Source: Gnetum montanum (Eukaryota > Streptophyta > Gnetopsida > Gnetales > Gnetaceae). Taken from it: DNA of 64,000 nt. The notes beneath the pieces are model-generated. The model did no database searches and was not told where the DNA came from. It saw nothing but the letters and a program-made list of their open reading frames with translations. Made by a program: the position numbers and the translations under genes. Every line of letters starts with the position of its first letter. The stretch's first letter is position 1. The stretch spans positions 1,031,998 to 1,095,997 of the forward strand of contig MNCI01005936.1 in assembly GCA_015680685.1 (NCBI GenBank), in the 5' to 3' direction. This document shows positions 31,701 to 43,494 of this stretch, one piece after another.

Positions 31701-34700
31701 TGTTGATGACCGTTTGGGACGCGATCGCCAACAAGTGTTCTCGAACAGGATTTAGGTGCCTACTAGTCTCTGGAAACACCAAGGCCCAGATACCTCCAAA
31801 TAGAATCAGTAGTTAATGTGAGTATGTGTGTGTGCTGTTGCAGTGTGCAGTTGTGAAAAATGAAATGATTGTGTTGTGTGTAAACTACAAATGACTTATC
31901 TTAAAGAGATTCAGCCAACTTTGCCAAGTACTGTGAGTTGTTGAGAGTTCCTATTTTGTTCAATTGCCTAGTCTACACGGTCCTTATAATACATACTTGT
32001 AACAAATAAAAATTTGCAAAAAAAATTGAGCACAACTCTGTGAATCTACTTCTAATTTTTCCCAGAGAAAGAGATAGTTCCACAAGAAAACTAGAAATAG
32101 AGNGATACGAGTAAAAAATTTGCAATAAAGCTATCCCAAATTCAATATCTATGAATTGTTCAAACTTTCAAGGCTCAAATAAGCAATTTCTTCAAGACAA
32201 TCCTACTATGCTACCAAAAATTGCTGCGTAAACTATCATGTACAAGACTCCATTTTGGCTAGATAATGGATGTCAACAATTTCATTCATCAGAACCTTCA
32301 AAAGACTTGACAATTTCTGATTGAAATATCACAGAAATTCACTTTAAAGATAAAAAGAAGCTACTCTGGTCCCATCAAAATACCAAATACTTTCTAAACC
32401 CTCTTGACTATTGAATCATTCAACGACATGACTACAAGCAGAGGCTCTCTTACAACAATCTCAATAGCAGTTCTTATACATTGCACAATAACCAAATTCA
32501 CTACTAAAATGCTCTTAAGGCTTTCAAAGACAAGCGCTTCTATGGAAAAATTTTAATAGAAATTTTCAATTATGCAACAAGAACAATAAGAGCAATATAA
32601 AAATATCAAAATTACTTGCCAAGGATGATATTATCTAAACCACTAGCTAAACAATTTAAACAAAATAAAAATAAAACATAACTCATAGGAGTATGACAAA
32701 GATGCTGAAATATTTTCTTTAGCCAATCATCTTATAAGCAATCTTTTACAATTTCTTCTTTAAAATGCTCTTCCAAGACCCAAAGTGTGTCTCCAAGTGA
32801 GAGCTAGTAATTCTCTAAAGTGTGTTGTATTGTTCCTCCCCACCTTGTCCTTCCTTTTCTTCTTATCCCTGAAGCCTTTTTATAGGGTTCAAAGGTAGTT
32901 ACATACTTTAAAATATCTTAGCTAACTTCTCTCCCAAGTAACGGAGTTACAACTTACCCAACTAGTTAGGAGATATTTCTTACCAATTTAGTTAGGAAGT
33001 TATACATAAAGTTAGGAGGAATTTATGCTAACGTCGATATTTGTAAATATTACAAATATTTTATGAGTGATAACTTATAAAATAATGTTTAAAAAATAAA
33101 TTCAAGACCTCAATATTATGAGAGCTTCATTCACTTGGAATAATTAAATTAATGGTAAGTCTTCAGTGATGAATAAAACTGCATTTGCACTTTGAACCCA
33201 TGTAAAATTTGCTGAAAATAGAAATTTAAATCTGGTGGTGGTTCAAAATATGAAGTATGAATGTGAAGGCACAAGGCCTGGAACTGTCGATAAATGGTTT
33301 CAAATTATCCCGCCCTACTAGAACTATATATCAACTACCACAGCCAAGGAAGGCTTTGCCACCACGTTCGGTAATGTTGTCGTGTGTTCTGTAAAAATCT
33401 ACAGCTATTGTAACCTTTTCTTTGTCCTGTCTTCTCCTTGTACCATGCTCTTGATCTTGTCATTGATCAGCCACACTTTGTCATTGGTGATGATGATGTT
33501 GTTTTTGATGCCTGCCGCCTTGATGCCAAGGGACAGCGGAGTGACTTCGGGGAGGAGTAGGTGATCGTGGAGGCACTGAGCAAGGCCAGCTGCAAGTGTA
33601 TACCACACCAAGATGTTTGCAATGCCACCGGGCTTTGTATTGGTGAAAACAGCCTCCTTGACTTCATTTTCAAGTCACTTGAAAACTACGTTATCGGCCT
33701 GCAGCGATGCAAAACTTCAAGGTGGTGTCCGTCATCAGCCTCTAGAGTTGCGGCGACTATGATGAGGAGGAGTTGCTGTTTGGAGCTCTGAATTCAGGTT
33801 CGACTGTGATGATCCACGGTGCCGGTGTGGACGTTGCCAACGACCTCTTATATGGGGGTGGCAGCGATTCTTGGACCATGGACTGCACCTACGATGATTG
33901 CGACGATGACGACAAGCGTATGATTGCCTACGACGTTCGTGAGGTCTGGCAGCATACTTGCTATGGAAGCATCACTGACTCCAATGATATTCTGTAGTGT
34001 TTCCTGTGCACCCGGTGTCACAACCTTTTTTTCTATGGAGGAATAATAGTGCCCCATTGAAAATGTGACAATTCGGTCACAGAAACTCTGCAACAGCACT
34101 ATATTAGCTCTAATCTAGAAACAAAGCAACAATTCTAGGACTGTTTTCCATGCGCCTCTATGATGAAGTCTCGCTTCGCTCTTTTAGCAACTGCTTTGGT
34201 GCTTTCCAATAGTTTATTAAACATGCTTTCTGCGTGTACTACATGTTTAATTGGAACATTGAAAACCAGAGCTTATCTAACCCAAAGCATGGACAACAGA
34301 TCTCGAATCCATTAAATCCAAACCCTAGGCATTTAACTGAAAATTCTATCATTTGCAGAGAAACCGAGTGGCCGTGTTTGGAAGGCTTTGTAATAAGCAT
34401 ATTACGATTATTTCCTCCATGATGTCAAGGTTTTAGAAACTTTAAACAACTCCAATCCAAAATAGCAAATCAAGAGTTACTGTAAAGCAAACTCTAAGCA
34501 TTCCAAGAGAAATGATATGGCTTCAAAGAAATTGAACGCTCCATAAGATATTCTGTAACATGGATATGTTAATCAAACTCAGGAAAGTGAGGATAAATTA
34601 CTGTGGGATACCATAGTAGTAGGTAAACGTCTCTTTTTGATTTTCTCTTGTTAAACTTTGAATGTGAAAAATTTCTTTTTTCGGTAATCCAGAACATGTG

Positions 34701-34880
34701 TATTCTCTTTGTTACAGAAATATGGAATCTCTGCCAACTGTAACGAGGTTATACTAGCATACTCATCATCCCATAAATTTTAAGCTACATGTTTACTTTT
34801 TTAAAATTCTCAAACATTCATTATTCCAATTTTGAATATGATAGTCCAACTGTTCCATGAAATGGCCAAATGTGCCAACA
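31701..34880 (-). repeat. 5' LTR of element III
   Basis: Starts TGTTGATGACC and ends GTGCCAACA (plus strand). At 3,180 bp it is among the longer plant LTRs. A single N at 32,103 replaces 74 bp that the partner LTR has at 22,470-22,543; adding it gives a true length near 3.25 kb. It holds a second copy of the captured PHD-finger fragment. Transcription of the element would start in this LTR and run left. Confidence 0.9.
33440..34022 (+). pseudogene. Captured PHD-finger protein gene fragment in the 5' LTR (MS1/MMD1-like)
   Basis: Second copy of the fragment at 23,641-24,243, better preserved in places: EEQ-type block, QDVCNATGLCIGENS, then LLDFIFKSLENYVIGL. After a frame change (open 33,773-33,997) it reads SWTMDCTYDDCDDDDK, RMIAYDVREVWQHTCYG and, past a stop, CFLCTRC. 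The spacing of the remaining Cys/His and the RMxAxDxxxVWQHT signature identify a PHD finger; Cys in the ACDxC and CxC positions have become Tyr or Arg. Presence in both LTRs means capture preceded this insertion. It lies antisense to the element's transcript. Confidence 0.75.
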
Positions 34881-34885
34881 TTTGC

Positions 34886-36900
34886 CTTACACTTATTTTT
34901 ATGACTATCTTTTGTCAGATGGCATAGATCTCCTCCATGGAGAGGATTCTATTCTCCCTGGCCAAGCGATTCATGTCTTGGTTGGCCTAAACTAGTTGTT
35001 CTTGCATTTGCTGGAAACTTTCTTTGAGAATATTCTTCTATTTCTGAACTATTTTCAACTAAAGATTTTCAATAGCAAGTAATTTATTTTCCTCTTGTAA
35101 GGCCTTGAGAGCTTTAGCATGTGCATATGTCTAAACTGGTGCCTTTGAAGCATCCTAATTAGCCTATTCCTTTTCCCTTACGACCCTTTTATTTTCTTCC
35201 AATAATTTATTCAGTTGCCTAGTTCTAAAAATGTCTAATTAGTTAGCTATGATACATTGGGAAGGATCCCATCATTTAACTTGTAAGGTGACAAGCTTTT
35301 CTTGTAATCTTTGCAACTCTCCTTTCGTGTGCTCAGCCATAACTTCAGCCATGACTAATTTTCCTTTGGTGGAAATGAGATCTGATTATGCTGTGATGAC
35401 ATCTTAGGGAATGTTAAACAAGGATTTCATAACTTGTCTTGTTTGCAGCAAGAGATCTAAAGCATCCTCATGTTCTGTAGGAGTCATTGAGGGATTGACC
35501 AAACCTTGAGCATCATGTTCTCTTGTGAATTCTATTGGTGGCACAACAGAAACATTAAATGATTCTTTTATGTGGTCTATGACCACATCTACTACACCTA
35601 CTGCATCTTGGTGCTGCATGATCACCACCATGGATCCTTCACTAGTTTCCAACCTAACCTCAAAAGATGTAGCATTCTTAGAGATCTATTGAGACCACCA
35701 AAACTTTCCTCTTGAAATCAATGAAATTTATCCACTCATTGGGTCGATTGAAATAGTGGGTTGTATGACATCATCAATGACCCTGAATAAGTTTTTGGCA
35801 TCACAACTTTCCCAATTGATCATCTTGGTGATTGTTTAGAGATGGTTGATAGATAGTTGATAGTCTTGTTATGGTGGTGATGATTGTTGGACTTGCTAGC
35901 TTATGGGCTGTGTGCTAGGCCATGCTTCTTGTTGTTGGATAGGTCCTACCATTTGAGGTGCACTAGGCTCAACCATTTGCTCTTCCTCTCATTCTAATTG
36001 GTTACTAGAGTCTTTCCTAGGTGTTGGTGGTTTGAGTTGTTCAACATATGAAGTTTTTTGGGATTTTCTAGGAACATCATTTGTGTAGCCCAAGATCGCA
36101 ACATGTCTGCATAGCTTCTTAATAAGACAAGGGAAAGGTGAAGCAAGCTTCATTATCTTCCTTTCTTCAAATTGCCTTAATATCTTTGTCAGAAAAAATG
36201 GGGCAGATTTGCATTAAATTTTCCCATCAAAATTACATTGCCCTATGCTACATAAGTAGATAATCTATTCAAATATTTCGTGGGGAAAATGTGATAAGTG
36301 ATGATCTTAAAGTAGATCCTCTCTTCTAGGGTCAATTCTCCATAAACTTCATTCTTCTTGTCATAGGCCCATTTCAACCATAATTTCCTTGCATCTACAT
36401 CTAAGCAAGTGGACAAATAAGCAACTTTTGATCCCTCATTTGGAAGATTTAGGACCTCTACAATGGCCTTTGTAAAAAAATCAATAGAGACACCACCTAC
36501 ATTGGCAACAGTGCTCTCCTCCTTACCATGCTAGAATTGATATGTTTCATCCAAATACCAATCATCACTCTCTAAGAGGATGGGCTATAATGGAGATGCC
36601 TTCAGTTGAGTCTTCACTGGTTCAAGGGAAAACTTAGTGAAAGGCCCAAAATTGAGCTCCACTATCACAGCTGCAAAGGTGGGCTTCTCCCGAATGGCTT
36701 GGAGATATTCAGGGGACAACATAAGATGTTGCCCAGGTTTCAAGGTTCTAACTTCACCACCTTGTGCATGTCTAGATTGCACTATCATAGGGATTTCTTA
36801 ATGAATGTTGAATGAGTGGGCCTCCTACTCTGCATGTTCTACTCAAGGTTCTTAGCCTCTACCTCCTCTCAAGCATTTAGTTGCATCTTGAGAAGGTCCT
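34886..36900 (-). pseudogene. Element II ORF2, N-terminal and middle part
   Basis: From 36,788 the minus strand reads IVELNFGPFTKFSLEPVKTQ, matching MELNFGPFMEFSLEAVKMQ in element V (about 50,020). Next comes a block near 36,500-36,300 (IVEVLNLPNEGSKVAYLST, RIYFKIITYHIFPTKYLN) and then KLASPFPCLIKKLCRHVAIL (about 36,150). The LN-P-EG and LIxxLC elements recall the putative plant transposon protein domain found beside gag in Athila-like elements, a resemblance I hold loosely. A region open at 35,404-35,652 (AVGVVDVVIDHIKESF) and a Gln/Lys/Glu coiled-coil region (35,330-34,890) follow, where element III interrupts it. Confidence 0.65.
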
Positions 36901-39860
36901 TCTTACTGTCCTCTTTTAGGGGCCATCTATAATCACACAAGGATCGATTGTTAGTAAGGTAATTTAAAGAAATTTAGTACTCTCATACCTTACTCATTGC
37001 CTTTAATAAATGTTTAATTCATTGCTTAGTGTGATTCTAGAGTTAGAAATTTTTCAAGGAAGTTGCCCTAAAAGTTTAATGTCAAACTTGAGCTGTTTAG
37101 CTAACTCATATAATAATTTAGATAACTTGGTTGAAGGAGGAAAATTAGTTTGGCATGAATTTTTAATGGTACTTACCCCTATGGTATCCTTCGGGCGATA
37201 GAAAATTTCAAAAAAACTATGCACAAGTTCTACAGTACCCCTCCCCCACAACTAAGTTAAACACTCTAGGTTTAATTAGGTTCAATCAGAAAAGAAATTA
37301 GAGTATGAAAAAGAAAAATAGTGGAAGTTGAATTTCGATTCACAAAGCTCTAAAAATCATGGAAGAAAATTTAAACAACTCCCTTGCATCAATTGTTGAA
37401 AATGACTTCTGTAGTGTGTGGGGGTCTCATATATATAGTTTTTATAGATGTGATATTTCATACATGATAGCATGTACCCAATATCACATTAGACCCAATA
37501 CTAGGTACCTGATATTGCATCCCAACCAAGATAGGATACTTAGTAGAATTGATGATTATTTGAGTTTTTAGGGCCAAAATTGAAGGATTTGAGGTAGATT
37601 CGAAAGGCTTGAGGTAATGGCAAGTGGTAATTGAGGGATCGAAAGTGTAATGAAATGGAGTCATACAATGAAGTTCTTTGAAAAGGATGGGAAAAAAGGA
37701 TATGTAATGGTTCTAAGAAATTTTTAATTAAAATGATGAAAAAGGAGAGAATAGATTTGGCAATGGAGTACTTGGAGAGTATAAAATGATGTGGTGGTAT
37801 TTAACAAGTACAAATTACAAAAGTCACGCAAGTGGGTCCTCCCCAAAGTAGGTTTCAACCTATAATGCCCTTGTGTAACCACACCTTAAAATGTCCATAG
37901 GCACTAGAATGGTTTAATGCAACCTACACCTATGCAACAAAACACACACATGTTAAGTACCGTCGTTATGAGGTATGAATTCTATGCCACACAAGACACA
38001 AGTTAGAAGTACACGGACCATGAGATGAAAGAAATTGTAGAAGGGATTGAAAAGATTGGGATGTGAGGTAACTTACCCTAGGCACAATGAATCTTAAGTA
38101 TTGTGTGTAATTAAAGTACCATTATACTTTCACTCCAAGATCAAAACCAAGTCCATACCTCTTTTCAGTGACATCGCATTATTTTATTCCAATGATAGAC
38201 AACCATAAGAGCATCATGATAGTAAGGTGCATGATCACTTAGGGTTTTTCCCAAGGGAGGAGTGATTTGAAATTGTTTGTGGCATGTTTTTCTTGTGCTT
38301 TTCGTTTCTACTTCATTTCTTTTCTTTCCTTCTTTCTTTCTTCTTCTTCTTCTTCTGGCTGCTTTTGCACTTGGTCTTTCCCAAAGGAAATCTAGAGAAG
38401 CTACCAACCTTGAAGCATGGATGCATGTATTTCGAGTGGGATCCTCCTAGAACAACATTGCATTCCTTTCTTGAGTGCCTTTATTACCACTCTTACTCCC
38501 ATTATTCATTAGATCTACAAGGATCTTAATACAACCAAGCTGCATGATAGCACATACAAATGTTACCAAAGAGAATCCACAAGTCTCCTTAATCACACCC
38601 TTTCCATTCCCTCTTAGTTCATCAATCTTCACTCTAGGCATAATGAAAAAAAAGTTACTTTAAGTTTTGATGATAACAAGAATATCATCATACCCAAAGT
38701 AAGAACCTATTATTAATAGAATGGGTGGGTGAATTTTGTGGGCTCACTATCTAAATAATTAGTCACTTGTAACTCAATAACATAGAACAACACCTCAACT
38801 GATTGGTTACATGAATATTTTATTCATAGATGAGATTACCCACAAAAGATAAAATGAAAAATTGAAAAATGAGAAATTAGAAAACAAAAAATTAAAAAAC
38901 TAAAGAAAAGGAAAAACATTTACTAATTCTAATTATTAGAATGGGGGGCATACACCATGACTAAACCTTTGATCATGGCAAGAATTAATAAATGGAAAGT
39001 TAGGATCCATGCATGTTGGAAATATTGGGGTCTGGTCATATTCAAACCACTGGGTGTCTATTGGTGTAGTGACAAGGATGTATCCAAATTGGGGTTCACA
39101 CACTTGATTAAGGTAGGCATAGTAGGGTAAATTATAGGATGTGGTTATGTGATAAGAAGTTGACCCACTATGACACCCATGACCATAAGATGGTATGCAA
39201 GGATCAATATGTCTCCTCATGTTGTTATATTCATTGGGCTACATGGTTGTTGAAGTATTAATTGGTGGCTTGAATGAGGTAATAGGAGGTGTTGAGTTTG
39301 AAGAGGAAGATGCATCACTATGTTGGGCTTCTACTAAGTTGGAGGATGTAGTGGTTTTAGAATCATGTTGTCTCTTTCTAGTAGCAGCAGAAGTAATGTT
39401 CATTGGTTGGTGCTGTGATGCGAAACCTTCTGGTACAACTAGTGGTGATGTAGAAGGAGGTGAAGGAGGAGAATATTAAGAGTAAGGAGGAGTGTAAGGA
39501 ACATGAGGCAATGATCTCATAGGAGAGGACATGGGGGGTTAATGATACTTAGGAGAGTGTTAATGATGATGTGAAGTAGAGGATGTTGATCTAGTTGGAG
39601 GAATAGGGTGTTGAAGATAATAAGCACTTGGTTTTAGGTGATACAAAGGATGTGGCCAGTTTAGTGTGCCTCCCCCATGACTAAGTGTTTTGCCACCATG
39701 GTTAAGCATAATACTTCTATATGAAAACAGTATGTAGCATTCTTTCCCAATGCTCATGTAGATGTGACAAGATTGGGCATTGGCCTTTGGAATGATCATA
39801 TAGGAAAACATCGCATTGATACTTATGATTTATGGTTGAGCCCCTATTCTCATTTTCTTT
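36901..39860 (-). other. Non-coding linker of element II between gag and ORF2
   Basis: No RT, RNase H, integrase or protease motif was found on either strand. Parts of it (for example 38,030-38,110) have clear counterparts, in the same relative position, in the linker of element V (about 48,540-48,620), so it is a conserved feature of the family. A CTT-rich low-complexity run lies at about 38,318-38,356. The minus ORF at 38,936-39,220 (94 aa, rich in Cys, His, Tyr, Pro) may be the remnant of the gag C-terminus; no regular zinc knuckle is visible. Confidence 0.6.
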
Positions 39861-40860
39861 AATCCTTCTTTCTAATGGTCAAATGGTGTTCTGTCTTGTT
39901 TCTAGGTTTGGTGTCCTCTGTTTGTTTTGGTCATCGAAGTTATCTTGCATGGGGCTCACTCTAATAAGGTCTACATATTCTCCACATTTTTCATGTACCC
40001 ACTCCATCATCTTGTTGATCTTTTCCTTGATTTCATCTAGTGATTTTAGTATTGGAAAAGGTGGGAATGGTTTCACTCCCTCTAGGTGAGTTGATTTCTC
40101 CTCTTCATAATTATGGACCTTTGTTAATTCAAGAGTTTGTTCTTGTTGATATTTTTTTAACATTCTTCCATTTGGCTATTTCTCCTTCTTCTTTCACTAC
40201 CTACTTAATAAGCTCTTGGAATTTATAGGTTCATAGTTCATATAGTTGACCTGGGGCATACATCCCTAGGGTCTCCCTTATTTTATTATGGATCCCATCC
40301 ATGATGTGATACATTAGCCTTTCTTTGGAGAACCCATGGCCTGGGCATTTGTTTAACAAAGAGTAATATCTTTCTAAGTCCATGTATAAGGGTTCATGTT
40401 GTCCTTGTTTCCAATTTTGGATTTGTCTCTTCAAGGCTGACAATCTTGCATAGGTTTGATATCTTTCATTGAGAGGGAATTGGAAGACTTTATGTACTCT
40501 TGTTATCCATTGAGAAGGTGCTAGGCCTTACAAGCCCCCTCATTCTAGGGGATGTCCCATCTTCACTAGAGGTGTCTGAGTTGGATGACAAAAGTTCTTG
40601 AGTATCATTGGGGTGTCTATGAACATATGAAACTTCTACATAAGATTGAGTACTCCAAACTTGTTCTTCATCATAAATTTTATTGGTTCTCTAATGAATT
40701 GCCTAGCTAGATGTTGTGTTATCATTGTATTGTGAAAGAGACATTGTTGTGAATTATGTGTAACTTAATTGAATTTAATTTATTTTTCTAAAAGATATAT
40801 TAATACGTTATTACAGTGATCTTGTATGATATAACTAATCTAGATAACTAGCATCATCCT
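39861..40860 (-). pseudogene. Gag of element II
   Basis: Minus-strand frames read LKRQIQNWKQGQHEPLYMD, ERYYSLLNKCPGHGFSKE, RLMYHIMDGIHNKIRET and LGMYAPGQLYEL (40,443-40,231). A stop follows, then VVKEEGEIAKW and an open block (39,879-40,163) with IKEKINKMMEWVHEKCG. The pattern of a basic helix, RYxxLLxKCPxHGF and DGLxxxTRE is that of plant Ty3/gypsy capsid proteins, and the same blocks occur in elements V and D. The N-terminal part up to the primer site is broken by stops. Confidence 0.75.
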
Positions 40861-40875
40861 TGGCAACAACACCAA
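40856..40875 (-). promoter_or_regulatory. Primer-binding site of element II
   Basis: On the minus strand TTGGTGTTGTTGCCAAGGAT follows the LTR directly. It matches the plant tRNA-Asp-complementary site TGGCGCCGTTGCCGGGGA with mostly C to T and G to A changes, as expected for methylated, silent DNA. Confidence 0.6.
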
Positions 40876-41673
40876 TGATGAGTGGCAAGGTACCCCTACA
40901 CTCAAGCATATGAATATGAGCATGTATGCACAATCTATTTGAACTCTGTAGATGGACTAGTTGTGGCACCTAGATGGTTATATGTTGGTTGCAGTTCACT
41001 ATCTTCCCACCTAGACTAGTATTTTCTTTTTCATGTATGGTTTAATTTAGAGTGAGGTGTATGATGTGATCCCTACTACTATGCTACTCCTAAGAACAAT
41101 AAGAGATAACTTAATTAAGGTAATGAACAATAGGAAATAGGATCTAAGTTAGCCTAAGTGCAATGAGCATCCATCCCTAATCATCGATATGCATCTTGGA
41201 CTTTGTGTACTACTTTTGGAATTACCACATAGTTACACTTAAATGTTCGTGATTAAGGCGTACTCATTCCATGTTAACAGCAGGAATAGTAAATGATGAT
41301 AAAAGAAATATTAACTAAGAAAACAATAATAAATAATCAACAATTAAAATAATTAAAAGCTAAGTGAATGTTGCAATGATGGAGTAATCTCGATCTTTAT
41401 TGCCGATTATGTGTGTGTCCAAGTACATCACACTCAAACAAAGGTTTTGTACAATTACAAGCATCACATTGCAAGCATGCACTTGGAAAGAACACTAAAA
41501 TTGACTATAAGATCTGAAGACTAAAAAGATTAACTAAAAATACTCCCTTGTTGTGCACCTAAGTGTTATATTTATAGGCTAACATAGGAAGCATGATATT
41601 ATGTATACGATATCATATCCAGGTTGCGATATCACGTACCTGATATCAAGATCTAGCAAACTACAATTCATCA
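40876..41673 (-). repeat. 5' LTR of element II
   Basis: 798 bp, partner of 20,373-21,161. Starts TGATGAGTGGCAAGG and ends ACAATTCATCA. The right flank AGTAT (41,674-41,678) repeats the left flank of the partner LTR. Confidence 0.88.
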
Positions 41674-43494
41674 AGTATCTCACGGGATAAATAATTTTAG
41701 ATTCTAAAAGTTTATCTATTTCTTCCTTTATTAATGATTCAATATTAGGGTTGACATGTATAAATATTTAGAACAACAGTAGATAAGTATGTTGGATGTT
41801 TTCATGTATCTTTTGGATTATTTGGTATTCTCATTTTTTAGCCACAAGGTATCTTTTGGTGTAGTGGCTATTGTATAAACATGGTTTTATACACACACTT
41901 GTTCCTCAAGTTTGTTGTGGGCTAGTATAGGAATCATGTTAATACTTTAAAATTTTGACTCACAAATGCATCCTTTATAATTATTAGTAATGCATGAAAT
42001 TTTCTATCTCTCCATAGTACCCTATTCAAATATTATGTTTTTTTTGGAGTGGTGATGGTTATTGGCTTTTACATTAGATTTAAAAGCATTGTTTGTGTGA
42101 GAAATGGGGTTGCACCATATTATCCTTATGCTATTTTTGATGGGCTAGTAGGTCTACTAATTTTTTTCTCACATGTGGAAACCATCATAAAGAAAGGACA
42201 TTTCAAGGCTTATGCTTAGGCCTAGTGGTACTATTGTTCTTTTATGATATCCCTTTTACATATATCTTTTTATATTTTGCCACTTATTCAATTAACCTTT
42301 GTATCCGATGGACTCTTAGTTATGATAATCTTCATTGGGTATAGATCACAAGGGTCTCCCTTGTTTTACTACAAAATACATATATGATGTGATGAAGCTA
42401 AGTTTTTTGAGAAAATCCATAGTCTAGGCATCTATGAAATAGCAAAAAGTATCTATCCAAGGCTACATCAAGATATTCATGATTTTCTTACTTCCATCCT
42501 TTGATTTATTTTCTTAGATTAGACACTTTTGAATAGGTTTGGTATTTATTGTTAAAGAGCTCAAGGATTATGAACCACTAGTAAATTGAATCTTGTTCCA
42601 ATGATCTATCGCTACTTTTATCATCTTCTATTAGTGTCCTAGGGAAGAGCTTAAGATTTTACCTCTTACTTTCAATATTCTGTAAAGCATAGGCATCATA
42701 GAAGGATTGTAAATAATGTTGTGGATTGGAGTTATAGCCTTTCTCAAATTTAGGAATGTTATTGAGATTAGTCATTTGATGTGGCTTTCTATTTGATGTC
42801 TATGGGGTCTTGTAACTACCTCTATGATCTATATCATGCTTCTAGTAGCTAACAAGGGTTCATCATCATCAAATATGTTATGGTTATAATCTCTATTCTT
42901 ATTTTTCTAATTATGATGATCTTGTCTATGGTCCATTTGATACCTTGTATCTTTTCTTTGATGTTTATTTATATTTTCATCCTAACCCCTTAGTAGAGCT
43001 TTATCTCCATACATATATTCATCTTCATTAAAACTAGACGTTTAAGATGAAGAGGAAGATGGTGAGCTATGAAAATCACCATGGCTCCTGTATATCCCCT
43101 TATGATCCCATGTTTCATCTCATCTAGGTTTATAGGATGTTTTAGTCGTTGAGGCCCTCCTTGTCCTAGGACTTATTCCATCCTCTCTAGGATTGTCTAT
43201 GATAGTTGAATGTAGTATTTGAATATAGTAAGAATTGGAATAAGCATGTGAGACCCTTGCTTATAGTGGTTCACTCCAATTTTCTTCAATATAATTCATA
43301 TCATTTTTCCTACTAGTGTTCTCATCATATGGTGGACTATAGGTCCTATGTGAGGAAGACATGTTTTTAGTTAATAATGTGTGAAACTTAAAATATTAAT
43401 TTTTTCAATAAGATAAAACATTAATGCTTTTAGATCAATTGTTCATAATATAAAATTTCTAGATAACTAATATCATCTTTAGCAATGGTGCCAA
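41674..43494 (-). pseudogene. Element D gag joined to the start of the oldest gypsy RT
   Basis: At 41,785-41,674 the minus strand reads HVNPNIESLIKEEIDKLLES and KIIYPVRY, and the next codon lies at 20,372 (SSWISNLLLLRK), so the RT is split by element II. Immediately upstream (about 41,800-43,400) is family gag: NNIPKFEKGYNSNPQHYLQS, ELFNNKYQTYSK, LDRYFLLFHRCLDYGFSQK and ETLVIYTQ, with many stops. DNA similarity to element V's gag 3' end (47,190-47,260) continues to about 41,800. Gag and RT are therefore within about 100 bp, too close for a protease between them, so either an old deletion or a recombination joined them. Confidence 0.7.
43475..43494 (-). promoter_or_regulatory. Primer-binding site of element D
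   Basis: On the minus strand TTGGCACCATTGCTAAAGAT follows the LTR end directly and matches the tRNA-Asp-type site TGGCGCCGTTGCCGGGGA with transitions. Confidence 0.6.

Larger units (their letters stand above)
22063..34885 (-). mobile_element. Element III: Tat-like Ty3/gypsy retrotransposon with about 3.2-kb LTRs
   Basis: The element proper is 22,068-34,880, flanked by a perfect 5-bp target duplication TTTGC (22,063-22,067 and 34,881-34,885), inserted into ORF2 of element II. LTR termini form an inverted repeat TGTTGGC/GCCAACA at the 3' LTR. Coding order on the minus strand is gag, protease, plant-type RNase H, RT, RNase H, integrase, then an extra ORF. The long frames with few stops make it the least decayed element here, although the protease active site and integrase zinc fingers are damaged. 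The two LTRs differ at about one base in ten over the sampled stretch 24,231-24,380 versus 34,011-34,160, so it is not recent. An assembly gap hides most of RT. Confidence 0.9.
20373..41673 (-). mobile_element. Element II: pol-less LTR retrotransposon, split by element III
   Basis: LTRs at 20,373-21,161 (3') and 40,876-41,673 (5') both begin TGATGAGTGG and end TTCATCA on the plus strand. The 5-bp target duplication AGTAT is present on both sides (20,368-20,372 and 41,674-41,678), so the insertion is complete and its ends are certain. A tRNA-Asp-type primer site lies beside the 5' LTR and a GGGGG polypurine tract beside the 3' LTR. Inside are gag (about 39.9-40.86 kb), a non-coding linker (about 36.9-39.8 kb) and ORF2 (36.9-34.89 kb continuing at 22.06-21.2 kb). 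No RT, RNase H or integrase motif was seen, so it probably depended on another element's enzymes. Confidence 0.85.

Noticed and set aside
38284-38529. Plus-strand ORF rich in Phe, Leu and Ser
   Set aside because: It is produced by a CTT-rich low-complexity run in the element II linker and is not conserved in element V.
39195-39479. 94-codon plus-strand ORF with hydrophobic segments
   Set aside because: Antisense to the gag tail of element II, no family recognised and not preserved in element V.
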